Below, one piece after another: positions 55,256-63,153 of a stretch of DNA of 64,000 nt (its first letter is position 1; the number at the start of each line of letters is the position of its first letter). This stretch comes from Elusimicrobia bacterium UBA5214 (lineage in GTDB: Bacteria > Elusimicrobiota > UBA5214). Below the pieces are notes generated by a model. That model saw only the letters and a list, made by a program, of their open reading frames with translations, ran no database searches and was not told the DNA's origin. A program made the translations under genes and the position numbers. The stretch covers positions 39,953-103,952 of the forward strand of contig DHVG01000027.1 of NCBI GenBank assembly GCA_002412545.1, written 5' to 3'.

Positions 55256-56476
55256 TTATTTTAAATCTATACCAACAACCTGTTCTAATTCGGTAAAATA
55301 ATGTTCCCGGTCAGTAAGCGCACGATAATACTCTAACTGATTTTCTAAAAATACACGCTGGCTATCAAGCAGTTCAAGGAAACTATTTCTCCCCGCACGG
55401 TAGCTGGCTTCACTAATTCTTAGAGTTTGTTCAGCAAGCGGGATAATATTAGTGCGGTAAATTTCTGCTGAACGGTTCCTCGTGTCATATTTTAACCATA
55501 AATCTCTTATCTCAGAAAGAGTCATAATTTTCATTGCCTGGAGTTCAAATTCTGCCATCTCTTTCTCTTTAGACATTTCTTCAATCATTGCTCTTTGTTT
55601 CCTCGTATATAAAGGAATATTTGCCGAAAGCATTCCTTCCCAACTGCCCATTGTCCCGACCTTAAATCCCGACATTATATCCGGATACCATTCAAGACGG
55701 GAAAGGGTCAATGCACTACGGTTGCGGGAAAGAAAAAATTCCTGTTTCTTAAGTTCCGGACGTTTCTCTAAAGCTAATTTTTCCAAATCTTTATATGCGT
55801 AATTTAGTTTCCTTTCTTTTGGTTCTTCCGGTGCACCTAACTCTTTATCCGGTGGACGATTAAGTAAAGCATTAAGCATTGCTTCCGCGGAACCTTTTTC
55901 CTGCTCTAAAATGACTAACAGATTAAGCATTTTCGCTATTTCCGTATTCGCTTTTAAAGGGTCAATCTGGGTAACTTTACCGGCAGTATATTCAGTTTCA
56001 GCAATTTTTGTATATTGTTTCATCAGTTCAATATTATTCCGATAAATTTCTATTGTCTTATTGACGAAAAATAACATCCAGTAACTATGTTTAACCTTAG
56101 CCATAATTTCTAATTCCTTAGCCCGCAGATTTTCTTCCGCAATACTTGTTTCCTTTTCGGCAATTTCACCCCGTAAAGAAAGTTTACCCGGATAGGGTAT
56201 CATCTGCGTGAAAGAAAACATCCCTTCAGAATCGGAAATACGACTTAAACCTACCCCTGCTTGCGGATATTCCCAAGTTTTTGTTTGAATAATTCTTGTT
56301 TTTGTAGCAAGATACTTTTCCCGGAGTGCTTTTATCTCCGGATTATTTTCTTTCGCTTCTTTGACTACTTCTTGTAGTGTAAGCGGTGGTAATTGAGCAA
56401 AAAGCGAGTTAACTAAAATTAACAGGAGTAAACTGCAAAATAGTTTAAATCTGCAATTGGTAGTTTGTTTTATCAT
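55256..56476 (-). CDS. cusC: TolC-family outer-membrane efflux channel (CusC-like)
   Basis: The start was set at the ATG at 56476, 1 nt after the stop of the sensor gene; an upstream in-frame ATG lies inside that gene. The 406-aa protein has a signal peptide (FKLFCSLLLLILVNSLFA). Two OEP repeats follow, of long amphipathic helices and barrel strands (LTLQEVVKEAKENNPEIKAL; LSEIRDLWLKYDTRNRSAEIY; ISEASYRAGRNSFLELLDSQ). It forms the outer-membrane duct for the adjacent RND pump. Confidence 0.9.
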   Translation of the reverse strand: MIKQTTNCRFKLFCSLLLLILVNSLFAQLPPLTLQEVVKEAKENNPEIKALREKYLATKTRIIQTKTWEYPQAGVGLSRISDSEGMFSFTQMIPYPGKLSLRGEIAEKETSIAEENLRAKELEIMAKVKHSYWMLFFVNKTIEIYRNNIELMKQYTKIAETEYTAGKVTQIDPLKANTEIAKMLNLLVILEQEKGSAEAMLNALLNRPPDKELGAPEEPKERKLNYAYKDLEKLALEKRPELKKQEFFLSRNRSALTLSRLEWYPDIMSGFKVGTMGSWEGMLSANIPLYTRKQRAMIEEMSKEKEMAEFELQAMKIMTLSEIRDLWLKYDTRNRSAEIYRTNIIPLAEQTLRISEASYRAGRNSFLELLDSQRVFLENQLEYYRALTDREHYFTELEQVVGIDLK

Positions 56477-56477
56477 T

Positions 56478-56957
56478 CTATTTCTCACATTTACCACAAA
56501 TACATTCTTCACTTCCGATTTCTCCACGGCAACCTTCACAGAAATATTTAGTAAGTGAACTAATAAACTTTTTCTTTTGTTCAGGAGTGAGAATTTCTTT
56601 TATCTTAAGTGTATGACTGACCGTTTTTTCTTGTTGTTCCTTAAGAAGAGAAGAAATTTTTTCAATAGAGCGGTTAATTTCTTTTTGGTTAGTTTTTTCT
56701 TCAGCAAGTAAGTTCGCTAATTTTATTCTTTCAGCAGCGAGTGTTTTTCTTAAACCGGCTAATTGTTCACTGATACTTTTGGAAAGAGAATCAATTTTTT
56801 CGCTTTGCTCTTTGGTAAGTCCTAATTCCTTAAAGGTAGGGGGATGATGAGTAAACCTTTTACCCAAAAGCGAGTAACAACAGAAATGGTAAGTAAGGAA
56901 ACTTATTCCAGCAACTACGATGAGGACGGTAAAAATCGTCAAAATTTTTCTGGTCAT
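56478..56957 (-). CDS. Periplasmic heavy-metal sensor (CnrX/Spy-like)
   Basis: The 159-aa protein has an N-terminal membrane segment (ILTIFTVLIVVAGISFLTYHF). An all-helical CpxP/Spy/CnrX-like fold follows, with LGLTKEQSEKIDSL and the later ILTPEQKKKFISSL, the paired LTPEQ motifs of the superfamily. A cysteine-rich tail (CEGCRGEIGSEECICGKCEK) adds possible metal ligands. CnrX-type proteins sense periplasmic metal and release an ECF sigma factor from its anti-sigma. The anti-sigma gene lies directly upstream, and an ECF sigma gene is 5.7 kb away on the same strand. Confidence 0.8.
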   Translation of the reverse strand: MTRKILTIFTVLIVVAGISFLTYHFCCYSLLGKRFTHHPPTFKELGLTKEQSEKIDSLSKSISEQLAGLRKTLAAERIKLANLLAEEKTNQKEINRSIEKISSLLKEQQEKTVSHTLKIKEILTPEQKKKFISSLTKYFCEGCRGEIGSEECICGKCEK

Positions 56958-56963
56958 TTTAGT

Positions 56964-57416
56964 TTACCTCTCTACAGATTCTACTACTTCTTCAAGAGAA
57001 TTCGTCGGTATATCGGCAAAACTCCTCAAAGCAAATGATAGAGAATAATCATTTCTGAATTGTCGTTCTATTTTTCCCCTCTGAATGAAAAAACTCACTG
57101 ACCCGATAAAGATACCTAAAAGAAAAACGAAAGCCACTTTTGCGGTCAAGGGGAAAGGGAAAAAAGTGCCCAGTTTTTCCAGCCAGTGTTCCTTCCCAAG
57201 AGAATGGATTTTTTGCCATAATCTTGGGTGAAAAGTTTCCGTCGGTTCAATTGGTTCTATTTTTTCTAAAAGTCCGTCAACACGCTGGAATAAATTATAC
57301 TCTTCTTGGCAAGAAAAGCAAGAACGAAGATGCTCTTCAAGGAATACTTTTTCTTTTTCTTCAAGTTGACCATCCAGATAAGCCGAAAGATTTTTTCTTA
57401 CTTTAGCGCATTTCAT
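56964..57416 (-). CDS. Zinc-finger (zf-HC2) anti-sigma factor
   Basis: The 150-aa protein has the zf-HC2 motif near its N-terminus (CAKVRKNLSAYLDGQL ... HLRSCFSCQEEY, His-x3-Cys-x2-Cys) and one membrane helix (AKVAFVFLLGIFIGSVSFFI) with a periplasmic tail. Such proteins hold an ECF sigma factor at the membrane until a signal arrives. It heads the sensor-efflux operon. No sigma gene is adjacent. The only one in the window (63154-63678) lies beyond an oppositely oriented arsenic-type cluster. Confidence 0.85.
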   Translation of the reverse strand: MKCAKVRKNLSAYLDGQLEEKEKVFLEEHLRSCFSCQEEYNLFQRVDGLLEKIEPIEPTETFHPRLWQKIHSLGKEHWLEKLGTFFPFPLTAKVAFVFLLGIFIGSVSFFIQRGKIERQFRNDYSLSFALRSFADIPTNSLEEVVESVER

Positions 57417-57501
57417 CTTTGTCCCTCAATAGATTAAACCCTTAAACCCGTAAAAAGTTGCGGTCAAAAATAATTGTAAATATTTTTTTTCAAAAAATCT
57501 A

Positions 57502-57559
57502 TTGACAAAATAAAAAACGATAGTGTATAGTATATGTAAAATAACGCATATATACATAT
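57502..57559 (+). promoter_or_regulatory. arsR promoter and operator-like inverted repeat
   Basis: The -35 TTGACA (57502-57507), an 18-bp spacer and the -10 TATAGT (57526-57531) lead into an ATATGT...ACATAT inverted repeat (57532-57559) overlapping the start site. This is a plausible ArsR operator giving autorepression. Confidence 0.6.
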
Positions 57560-57561
57560 TC

Positions 57562-57646
57562 ACCCCGTTAGAAATATCGCAAGTCTGGTAATCAATGCAA
57601 AAAGTTATTATATTGAAATTATCTTACGCAAAATTTCTAACGGGGT
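57562..57646. repeat. CCCCGTTAGAAAT inverted-repeat element in the arsR leader
   Basis: The perfect 14-bp arms ACCCCGTTAGAAAT (57562-57575) and ATTTCTAACGGGGT (57633-57646) lie between the arsR promoter and its ribosome site. The leader RNA can therefore fold into a long hairpin. Confidence 0.8.
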
Positions 57647-57662
57647 TTATGGAGAAGAAGTT

Positions 57663-58034
57663 ATGGAAGTCACTGCTAATATTTTCAAAGCATTATCGGA
57701 AATAATCAGATTAAGAATTATGCGACTGCTTATCAAAGCGAAGAAGGAATTATGTGTCTGTGAAATAGTAGACGCATTAGATGAGACACAGTATAATGTC
57801 TCACGCCATTTGAATATTCTAAAGAATGTAGGGTTAGTTAGTGACCGAAGAGCAGGGACTTGGATTCTTTATTCACTTTCATCAAAGAATGTCCGATTTA
57901 ATCAAAAATTAATAGAGACAATAGAGTCAATCCCATCAGATAAAGAAGATGACGATATGGTCAGATTAAGAAAAAGATTAAAAATGCGGGTTAAGGGAAG
58001 ATGTGTTATCGGATACAAAGGTAAAGGAGGATAG
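57663..58034 (+). CDS. arsR: ArsR-family metalloregulator with CxC sensor motif
   Basis: The 123-aa winged-helix protein has the arsenite/antimonite-sensing helix ELCVCEIVDAL and the recognition helix region QYNVSRHLNILKNVGLVSD. The two cysteines of CVC are the classic metalloid ligands. A GGAG site 8 nt before the ATG supports the start. It heads the plus-strand cluster and probably represses it through the inverted repeat at its own promoter. Confidence 0.9.
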   Translation: MEVTANIFKALSEIIRLRIMRLLIKAKKELCVCEIVDALDETQYNVSRHLNILKNVGLVSDRRAGTWILYSLSSKNVRFNQKLIETIESIPSDKEDDDMVRLRKRLKMRVKGRCVIGYKGKGG

Positions 58035-58038
58035 ACCT

Positions 58039-59352
58039 ATGTTTAGGAATCCAAACAAAAAAGAGTTAATTTATTTTTTAGCAGTAATTGTTCTTTATTT
58101 AAGTGGATTGGCTTATGTTTATGTTCACAATTTGTCTTTTAGTTCTCTTTACAAGTATGGACTTTTACAACCGAAGGGCATAATTGGTGAGGAAGTGAGA
58201 TTAACCGAAATAGAAACGCCATTATCATTGAATATACCGCAAGTTTTATGGTATATCTATATCAAAAGTTCTGCTGTTCTTGTGGAATTATTTCAATACT
58301 GGATTATTGGGATGCTAATCGCTGCCGGACTTGTTGTTTTTGTCCCCTGGGAAAAAGTAAAGAAAAAAATGGGCTACGGTGGCTTCGGTTCTAATTTTGT
58401 TGCTGTATTTGTGGGAGCGGTCATCCCAATTTGTTCCTGTGGAATTGTTCCGGTGCTTGCAGGTATGGTGGAAGCAGGGATACCGCTTGGTCCAACGATG
58501 GCATTTCTTATTGGTGCACCAATGTTGAATCTTCCGGCAGTATTTATGACCGCCGGTATCCTTGGCTGGAAATTAGCCATCGGCAGAATCCTCGGCACTT
58601 TTGGTATTGCTCTTGCTGTAGGGCAGGTTATTTCTTACTGGCAAAGAAAGGAAAGATTTTTAAGACGACTGGTTAAAATAAATGCTGTCCCTTCTATATC
58701 TAAAGAACTCCGAGAATTTGCTTTTGAAGTCGGAAAAAAACTGGCTACAAATCCTCAAGGTCTTCGGACAGAAGAACTTGCTCCTAATAATGAAGATAAA
58801 CTATTTCTTTTAGGTGAAGCAGGTATCCTTGACAGAAACAAAGAAAACAAATGGCATTTTCCTCAAACATCCCGCCTTGGCGGGACCATAAATACAACCA
58901 GCGCATGTTTTGTTTTACCTACAGGTGATAAAGACATACCTTTTGGTCAGAGAATAATTCGTTTAATCACAACTGCCTGGGATTTTTTTCTGCAGCTAAA
59001 TTATTATCTCGTTTTAGCAGTTTTAATTGCCGGTGCAATAAAGGTTATCATCCCTACAAATCTGATTGTGAACTTTGTCGGTGGGAAAAGTTTAAATTCA
59101 GTTTTAGTTTCCTCTTTTATTGCGGTATTAGCCTATGTTTGCACTTATGTAGAGGTCCCAACTGCACTTGCATTAATCCATAAAGGTATGGGTGGTGGTG
59201 CCACACTTTCTTATCTCTTAGGTGGACCGGGATTATCGTTACCGTCAATAGTAATGCTTTCAGGTGTGTTTAAACCAAAAGTTTTATGGCTTTATGTAGG
59301 GATAAGTTTTATTGGTTGTGTCCTTGCCGGCTATATTTTTAATTTATTCTAA
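58039..59352 (+). CDS. Permease of the UPF0718/ArsP-like family
   Basis: I chose the ATG at 58039 because AAAGGAGG precedes it by 8 nt. The 437-aa protein has about eight membrane helices in two halves, with the signatures PICSCGIVPVLAGMVEAGIP + GAPMLNLPAVFMT and VCTYVEVPTALALIHKGMGG + LGGPGLSLPSIVML. The CSCG cysteines lie in a membrane loop, as in related organoarsenical (ArsP) permeases. The context under ArsR control supports metalloid or organometalloid export. Exact substrate unknown. Confidence 0.82.
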   Translation: MFRNPNKKELIYFLAVIVLYLSGLAYVYVHNLSFSSLYKYGLLQPKGIIGEEVRLTEIETPLSLNIPQVLWYIYIKSSAVLVELFQYWIIGMLIAAGLVVFVPWEKVKKKMGYGGFGSNFVAVFVGAVIPICSCGIVPVLAGMVEAGIPLGPTMAFLIGAPMLNLPAVFMTAGILGWKLAIGRILGTFGIALAVGQVISYWQRKERFLRRLVKINAVPSISKELREFAFEVGKKLATNPQGLRTEELAPNNEDKLFLLGEAGILDRNKENKWHFPQTSRLGGTINTTSACFVLPTGDKDIPFGQRIIRLITTAWDFFLQLNYYLVLAVLIAGAIKVIIPTNLIVNFVGGKSLNSVLVSSFIAVLAYVCTYVEVPTALALIHKGMGGGATLSYLLGGPGLSLPSIVMLSGVFKPKVLWLYVGISFIGCVLAGYIFNLF

Positions 59353-59370
59353 CTCTGGAGATAACAATTT

Positions 59371-60054
59371 ATGTTTGAAATAATTACACAATATGCTAAT
59401 TACCTGGAAAAAGTAAATTTCTTATCTTATCCAATTTGTTTATTTTTAGGTTTTTTAGCCGGAGTAGCAGCAATTACTTGTTGCTTACCTATTATTCCTG
59501 TAGTGATAAGTTTTATCGGTGGACAGGAAATTACTAAAAAGAAACTTATACTTGTTCCTTTTTTTATTATGTTAGGTTCAATAATCATTTTAGGTATTTT
59601 TGGTATAACTGTTTCATTAGCAGGTCTTACTTTACAAAAACATGCTAGAAAATACTGGCACTATATAGTAGGAATTATTTGCATTCTGATCGGGCTGGTA
59701 ACTTTAAGGATAATAAAAATTCCTGAGATAAAATTGTCAAAAATAAAATATAAGGGCTTTTTTGCTCCATTGTTATTTGGGTTAGTTATGGGAGGAGTAA
59801 TTGGTTTTGGCTCATCCTGTTGTGCGCCGGTATTACCAATAGTACTTACCTATGCAACTATTCAGGGTAGACCTTTACATGGTGCTTTGATTTTGAGCAG
59901 TTTTGCAATTGGACAGAGTATACCAATTTTTGGTATCGGAGTGTTCAGTACTGTATTTGGTAAAATTGCCAGCAGATGGACATTTTATGTTCAGAAAGTA
60001 GCCGGCATTTTGCTTTTAGCCGGCGGGATTTATTTTATTATCTGGGGTCGTTGA
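59371..60054 (+). CDS. CcdA/DsbD-like membrane protein
   Basis: The 227-aa protein has six predicted membrane helices and paired cysteines in the positions of thiol-transfer CcdA proteins (VAAITCCLPIIPVVISFIGG and GFGSSCCAPVLPIVL). The CC pairs resemble both redox CcdA proteins and the CcdA-like ArsG transporters of arsenical clusters. It may carry reducing power across the membrane for the thioredoxin-fold protein encoded next, or export an arsenical. The next gene starts two bases after its stop. Confidence 0.8.
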   Translation: MFEIITQYANYLEKVNFLSYPICLFLGFLAGVAAITCCLPIIPVVISFIGGQEITKKKLILVPFFIMLGSIIILGIFGITVSLAGLTLQKHARKYWHYIVGIICILIGLVTLRIIKIPEIKLSKIKYKGFFAPLLFGLVMGGVIGFGSSCCAPVLPIVLTYATIQGRPLHGALILSSFAIGQSIPIFGIGVFSTVFGKIASRWTFYVQKVAGILLLAGGIYFIIWGR

Positions 60055-60056
60055 AT

Positions 60057-60815
60057 ATGAAGAAATTAAAAAAATTGTTAAAAGGAGTTTTTTTGGTATT
60101 TAGTTTTATTTTAATGATGATTATATTCCCTGTGGTTTCCTCTGCAGGAATAAATATAAACACACCTTCCTGGGAAAAAGTCAAAATATACGGAAAAGAA
60201 AACAAATATGTGTTCTTATTTATTAGTGAAAGTAAAAGTGATGAGAATAAAAAGATAGAAATAATATTACAGGAAATAAATAGTGAATTGAGAAACAAAA
60301 GTGCGATTGTAAAAGTTGTGATTACTGATAAAAAGGAAGAAGAATTGATTAAATTTTTCAGAATTGCCAAAGAAAATGTTCCGATAGTATTAGTAATTGC
60401 CCCTAATGGTGCAATTACAGGAGCGTTTTCCAAACAAGTAGAAAAAAAATCATTAAGAGAAGCTATAGTTTCTACAAGAGAATCAGAGATAATTCTTTCT
60501 CTTCAAGAAAGATGTTTGGTTTTTATCTGCTTCTACAAAAACAAGAATTCATTTTTAGAAACAGTAAAATCTGACCTCAAGACAATAGAGAAATATTTCA
60601 AGGGGTCGCTTGTAACATTTTATATAAGTAGTAATGATACTTCAGAAAAATCATTATTAAAAAAATTAAGCGTATCTGATAAAACTACAGTGTTTACTTT
60701 AGTTCCACCAGGTAAAGTGATAAGCAAATTAGAAGAAGAACAAATTACCAGAGAAAATTTATTACGGCCAATACTATCAGCCTGTGGTTCAGGTTGTGGT
60801 AGTAGTTGCGAATAA
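60057..60815 (+). CDS. Secreted tandem thioredoxin-fold protein lacking CxxC, with cysteine-rich tail
   Basis: The start was set at the ATG at 60057, two bases after the previous stop. The 252-aa protein has a signal peptide (GVFLVFSFILMMIIFPVVSSA) and two thioredoxin-like halves (KYVFLFISESKSDENKKIEI...PIVLVIAPNGAITGAF; CLVFICFYKNKN...). Neither half has an active-site CxxC. It ends CGSGCGSSCE, a probable metal or metalloid-binding tail. Its place after the CcdA-like gene suggests a periplasmic redox or binding partner. Not a recognised named family. Confidence 0.7.
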   Translation: MKKLKKLLKGVFLVFSFILMMIIFPVVSSAGININTPSWEKVKIYGKENKYVFLFISESKSDENKKIEIILQEINSELRNKSAIVKVVITDKKEEELIKFFRIAKENVPIVLVIAPNGAITGAFSKQVEKKSLREAIVSTRESEIILSLQERCLVFICFYKNKNSFLETVKSDLKTIEKYFKGSLVTFYISSNDTSEKSLLKKLSVSDKTTVFTLVPPGKVISKLEEEQITRENLLRPILSACGSGCGSSCE

Positions 60816-61987
60816 GAGGTCCTAAAAATATAACTAATAGTAAAACTATAAACAGGAAGGGTTTTTCTACTCAAATAAGTAAAATTCAATCTGAACTCCA
60901 GAAAGGGATAACCCTTGCGAAATGCCGAAAATGTGAATGTATGAAAGAAACTTTAGAGAACCTGCAATTATCTTTACCACTGATTGAAAATTCTTCGGAT
61001 TTACTTGAAAATATACGGCACTGGTTAAAACAGATGGAAACAACAAAGTATTCCTGCCTCGGTTGTAAATACTGCTTCCCCGCAGTTGCAATGAATATTT
61101 TTAATCAATCTTTTCCAGAGGGAAGAGGGCCTCAATCATTAAGTTGTGGCTTTGCGGTCAGAGAACAAATCTGGCCTTCTGTCCCTGGAGAATATTATGC
61201 ATTCTGCAATGGTTCAGATTGCCCGGTTGCGGTTTCGACCCTTGCCAGTGTGGAACTTGCAGAAGAGATTGCAGGTAAAAGACCAGAAGGACTTTGTATC
61301 ATTGGCAAAACAGAGACAGAAAATATTGGTATTGATAAAGTAATAAAAAATACAGTAACCAACCCCACCATTAGATTTCTTCTGTTGGTTGGAAAAGACC
61401 CTGAAGGTCATCACAGTGGTAAAACACTGTTTTCTCTATGGCAAAATGGTGTAGATGAAAATATGAAAGTTGTAGGTTCTCCCGGAAGGCATCCAATATT
61501 AAAAAATGTTTCTCTTTCAGAAGTAGAATCCTTTCGCAAGCAAGTTCAGGTCATAAATATGATAGGATGCGAAGATACTAAAATAATAATAAACAAAATG
61601 GCTGAACTTTCAAAAAAACTACCTTCAATTCGCGAACACAAGAAACGTTCTAATCCAATATCTTCTATCCAGATTGGAACTGTTCAAAAAATACTTGCAA
61701 CTGAACCCGGAAAGTCCAAAATGGATAAAGCAGGATATTTCGTTGTCATTCCTTCTTTTGAAAAGAAAATCATCATTGTGGAACATTACGCCTATGACAA
61801 TAAACTCCTTCATATTGTTGAAGGGAAAGATGCATCAGCTATTTACTCAACAATTATTGAAAATGGTTGGATTACTGAATTGAGTCATGCTGCATATTTG
61901 GGAAGAGAGTTAGCAAAAGCAGAGTTCAGTCTGGAACATAGAGTAAAATATATTCAGGACAAAGCGCCAGGGAAAATTAGGAGGTGA
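60806..61987 (+). CDS. MtrA-like (corrinoid protein homologue) with DUF4346-type C-terminus
   Basis: The 393-aa protein has no ATG before residue 46, so I use the TTG at 60806, which overlaps the previous gene by 10 nt. An N-terminal CRKCECMKETLENLQ motif and a cysteine-rich stretch (CLGCKYC) precede a domain like subunit A of tetrahydromethanopterin S-methyltransferase: PGEYYAFCNGSDCPVAVSTL, then LVGKDPEGHHSGKTLFSLWQ, where MtrA has its cobalt-ligating histidine. The C-terminal about 110 aa look like DUF4346. A methyl-transfer or corrinoid role in a metalloid cluster is inference. Confidence 0.75.
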   Translation: MRIRGPKNITNSKTINRKGFSTQISKIQSELQKGITLAKCRKCECMKETLENLQLSLPLIENSSDLLENIRHWLKQMETTKYSCLGCKYCFPAVAMNIFNQSFPEGRGPQSLSCGFAVREQIWPSVPGEYYAFCNGSDCPVAVSTLASVELAEEIAGKRPEGLCIIGKTETENIGIDKVIKNTVTNPTIRFLLLVGKDPEGHHSGKTLFSLWQNGVDENMKVVGSPGRHPILKNVSLSEVESFRKQVQVINMIGCEDTKIIINKMAELSKKLPSIREHKKRSNPISSIQIGTVQKILATEPGKSKMDKAGYFVVIPSFEKKIIIVEHYAYDNKLLHIVEGKDASAIYSTIIENGWITELSHAAYLGRELAKAEFSLEHRVKYIQDKAPGKIRR

Positions 61988-61994
61988 ATAAGGA

Positions 61995-62324
61995 ATGGAT
62001 AAAAACAACAAACTGTTAAAGATTTTTACAGTACCACAACAGTTTCCTTGCGGACCACAATCATCCTGTTGCGGGCCGATTGGGTTAACCGAAGAAGAAG
62101 TGAATTCTTTAGTAGAGTCAGTGAAGAAAGTTTTTGACGGTGATATTGTAGTGCTTAACCTTTTGGAGCCGCAGATTCAGAAAAATAATCGTGAAGTAGT
62201 TTCTCTTGTTGCTTCCTTAGGTTGGGGTTGTTTACCAATCATCTCACTGGATAGCAAAATAGTTTCTGTAGGTAAACCTTCTTCGGATAAAGAGTTAGAA
62301 GATGTATTAAAATCAAATCGGTGA
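61995..62324 (+). CDS. ArsD-like small thioredoxin-fold protein
   Basis: The 109-aa protein has clustered cysteines near its start (FPCGPQSSCCGP) and a thioredoxin-like remainder (VVLNLLEPQIQKNNREVVSL...GCLPIISLDSKIVSVGKP) that parallels ArsD (CC pair, then EGLPLLLLDG-type strand). ArsD is a cytosolic As(III) metallochaperone. Here no ArsA ATPase is present, so it may serve another partner. It follows the MtrA-like gene by 7 nt. Confidence 0.65.
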   Translation: MDKNNKLLKIFTVPQQFPCGPQSSCCGPIGLTEEEVNSLVESVKKVFDGDIVVLNLLEPQIQKNNREVVSLVASLGWGCLPIISLDSKIVSVGKPSSDKELEDVLKSNR

Positions 62325-62335
62325 GGTGGCAAAAA

Positions 62336-62497
62336 ATGACAGAGATAAAAGTAACAATAATTTTAGATGGCAGTGATTTAGTCTGGATAGAACAAATTGT
62401 TATGGATAAAGACAGAGAAGAAGCGTTAAAATTTATTGAGAAAATAAAAAAGAAAGTTGATGAGCAACAAAAATCACATTGCAAACCCCCATTTTAA
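62336..62497 (+). CDS. Small conserved-looking protein of the ars-type cluster
   Basis: A 53-aa protein (MTEIKVTIILDGSDLVWIEQ ... KSHCKPPF) starts 11 nt after the ArsD-like gene, with GAGGTGG as ribosome site. It is acidic/lysine-rich with one C-terminal cysteine and one predicted helix. I do not recognise the family. Confidence 0.5.
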   Translation: MTEIKVTIILDGSDLVWIEQIVMDKDREEALKFIEKIKKKVDEQQKSHCKPPF

Positions 62498-62510
62498 GAA
62501 GGGATTTTAG

Positions 62511-62625
62511 ATGCTTACTTATGAATATGTTTGTAGTAATTGTGCAGAAAGATTTGAAATTTATATGACCCTTGCTGAAAAAGAAACTAACAAGAACCTA
62601 CAATGTCCAAACTGTGTAGGTTAGG
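62511..62625 (+). pseudogene. FmdB-type zinc-ribbon gene, frameshifted and truncated
   Basis: MLTYEYVCSNCAERFEIYMT is the start of an FmdB-family regulator or zinc ribbon. After TLAEK a run of six A shifts the frame to an early stop at 62589-62591; dropping one A restores ETNKNLQCPNCVG to a stop at 62625. The second CxxC is present but the usual C-terminal tail is missing. It is either a decayed gene end or a sequencing error in the A-run plus truncation by the junction at about 62630. Confidence 0.6.
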
Positions 62626-62669
62626 TGTAAAACCTTGACATTTGACAAAAAAATCCGGGGACAGAGAAC
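62626..62669. other. Junction sequence at the end of the ars-type cluster
   Basis: AACCTTGACATTTGACAAAA ... ATCCGGGGACAGAG separates two truncated genes facing each other. The CTTGACATTTG words also occur inside the MITE-like end at 15999-16009. It looks like an insertion or deletion scar. Confidence 0.4.
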
Positions 62670-62813
62670 TTAATTATTCTCCTTCGCTGAATACCCTGCT
62701 GTTTGTAAAAAATCGGGACGGACGAAAAGGAGAAGGAACAACTTTTCACAATCTAATTTCTTAGCCAGTCCGAAAGCAAAAATGTATTCGTTAGTATCAA
62801 GGACGAGTAGCAA
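62670..62813 (-). pseudogene. Truncated PIN-domain (VapC-like) toxin
   Basis: From a TTG at 62813 the frame reads LLVLDTNEYIFAFGLAKK, the first strand and helix of a PIN nuclease with the catalytic aspartate, but ends after 47 codons (PIN domains need about 130). The start overlaps the antitoxin stop by 17 nt, as in intact toxin-antitoxin operons. The missing part lies at the junction with the ars-type cluster. Confidence 0.65.
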
Positions 62814-62973
62814 GTTTTCTCTCCCAGAGTTGTTTTCTTGTTTTGCGGAGATGCCCAATTACTTCTTCTTCAGTCATTCCCGCAAATGGGGAAGGTTTTT
62901 GAGCAACAAGTTCTCTAATTCTTTTTAGATGTTTTTTTGCCTGTTTTATTCGTTCTTGGTTAGATTTTAACAT
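62797..62973 (-). CDS. Small antitoxin of a VapBC-like pair
   Basis: The 58-aa protein (MLKSNQERIKQAKKHLKRIR ... PFAGMTEEEVIGHLRKTRKQ) ends with the LWERKLATRP tail commonly seen in short antitoxins that precede PIN toxins. It lacks a recognisable DNA-binding fold. Its toxin partner is truncated, so it may now be an orphan. Confidence 0.6.
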   Translation of the reverse strand: MLKSNQERIKQAKKHLKRIRELVAQKPSPFAGMTEEEVIGHLRKTRKQLWERKLATRP

Positions 62974-63153
62974 TTTTCTGTACCTCTAAAAATAATTATA
63001 CTACGGATAAGAAAATATTGTCAAGTAAAAAACGGAGCCATTTCTGATTTTTTCGGCAGGTTCTCTCGGGAAGTGTCTCTTATTCCAACATTCTTAAGAA
63101 TATGAGAATAACCCAGCGGAGAAGTGGTCTTCAGCAGGGGAAATAGGGATTAA
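62974..63153. other. Spacer between antitoxin and sigma factor genes
   Basis: The stretch contains TTGTCAAG at 63019 (a minus-strand TTGACA) with a possible -10 near 62996 for the antitoxin pair. I see no gene or clear repeat. Confidence 0.35.
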
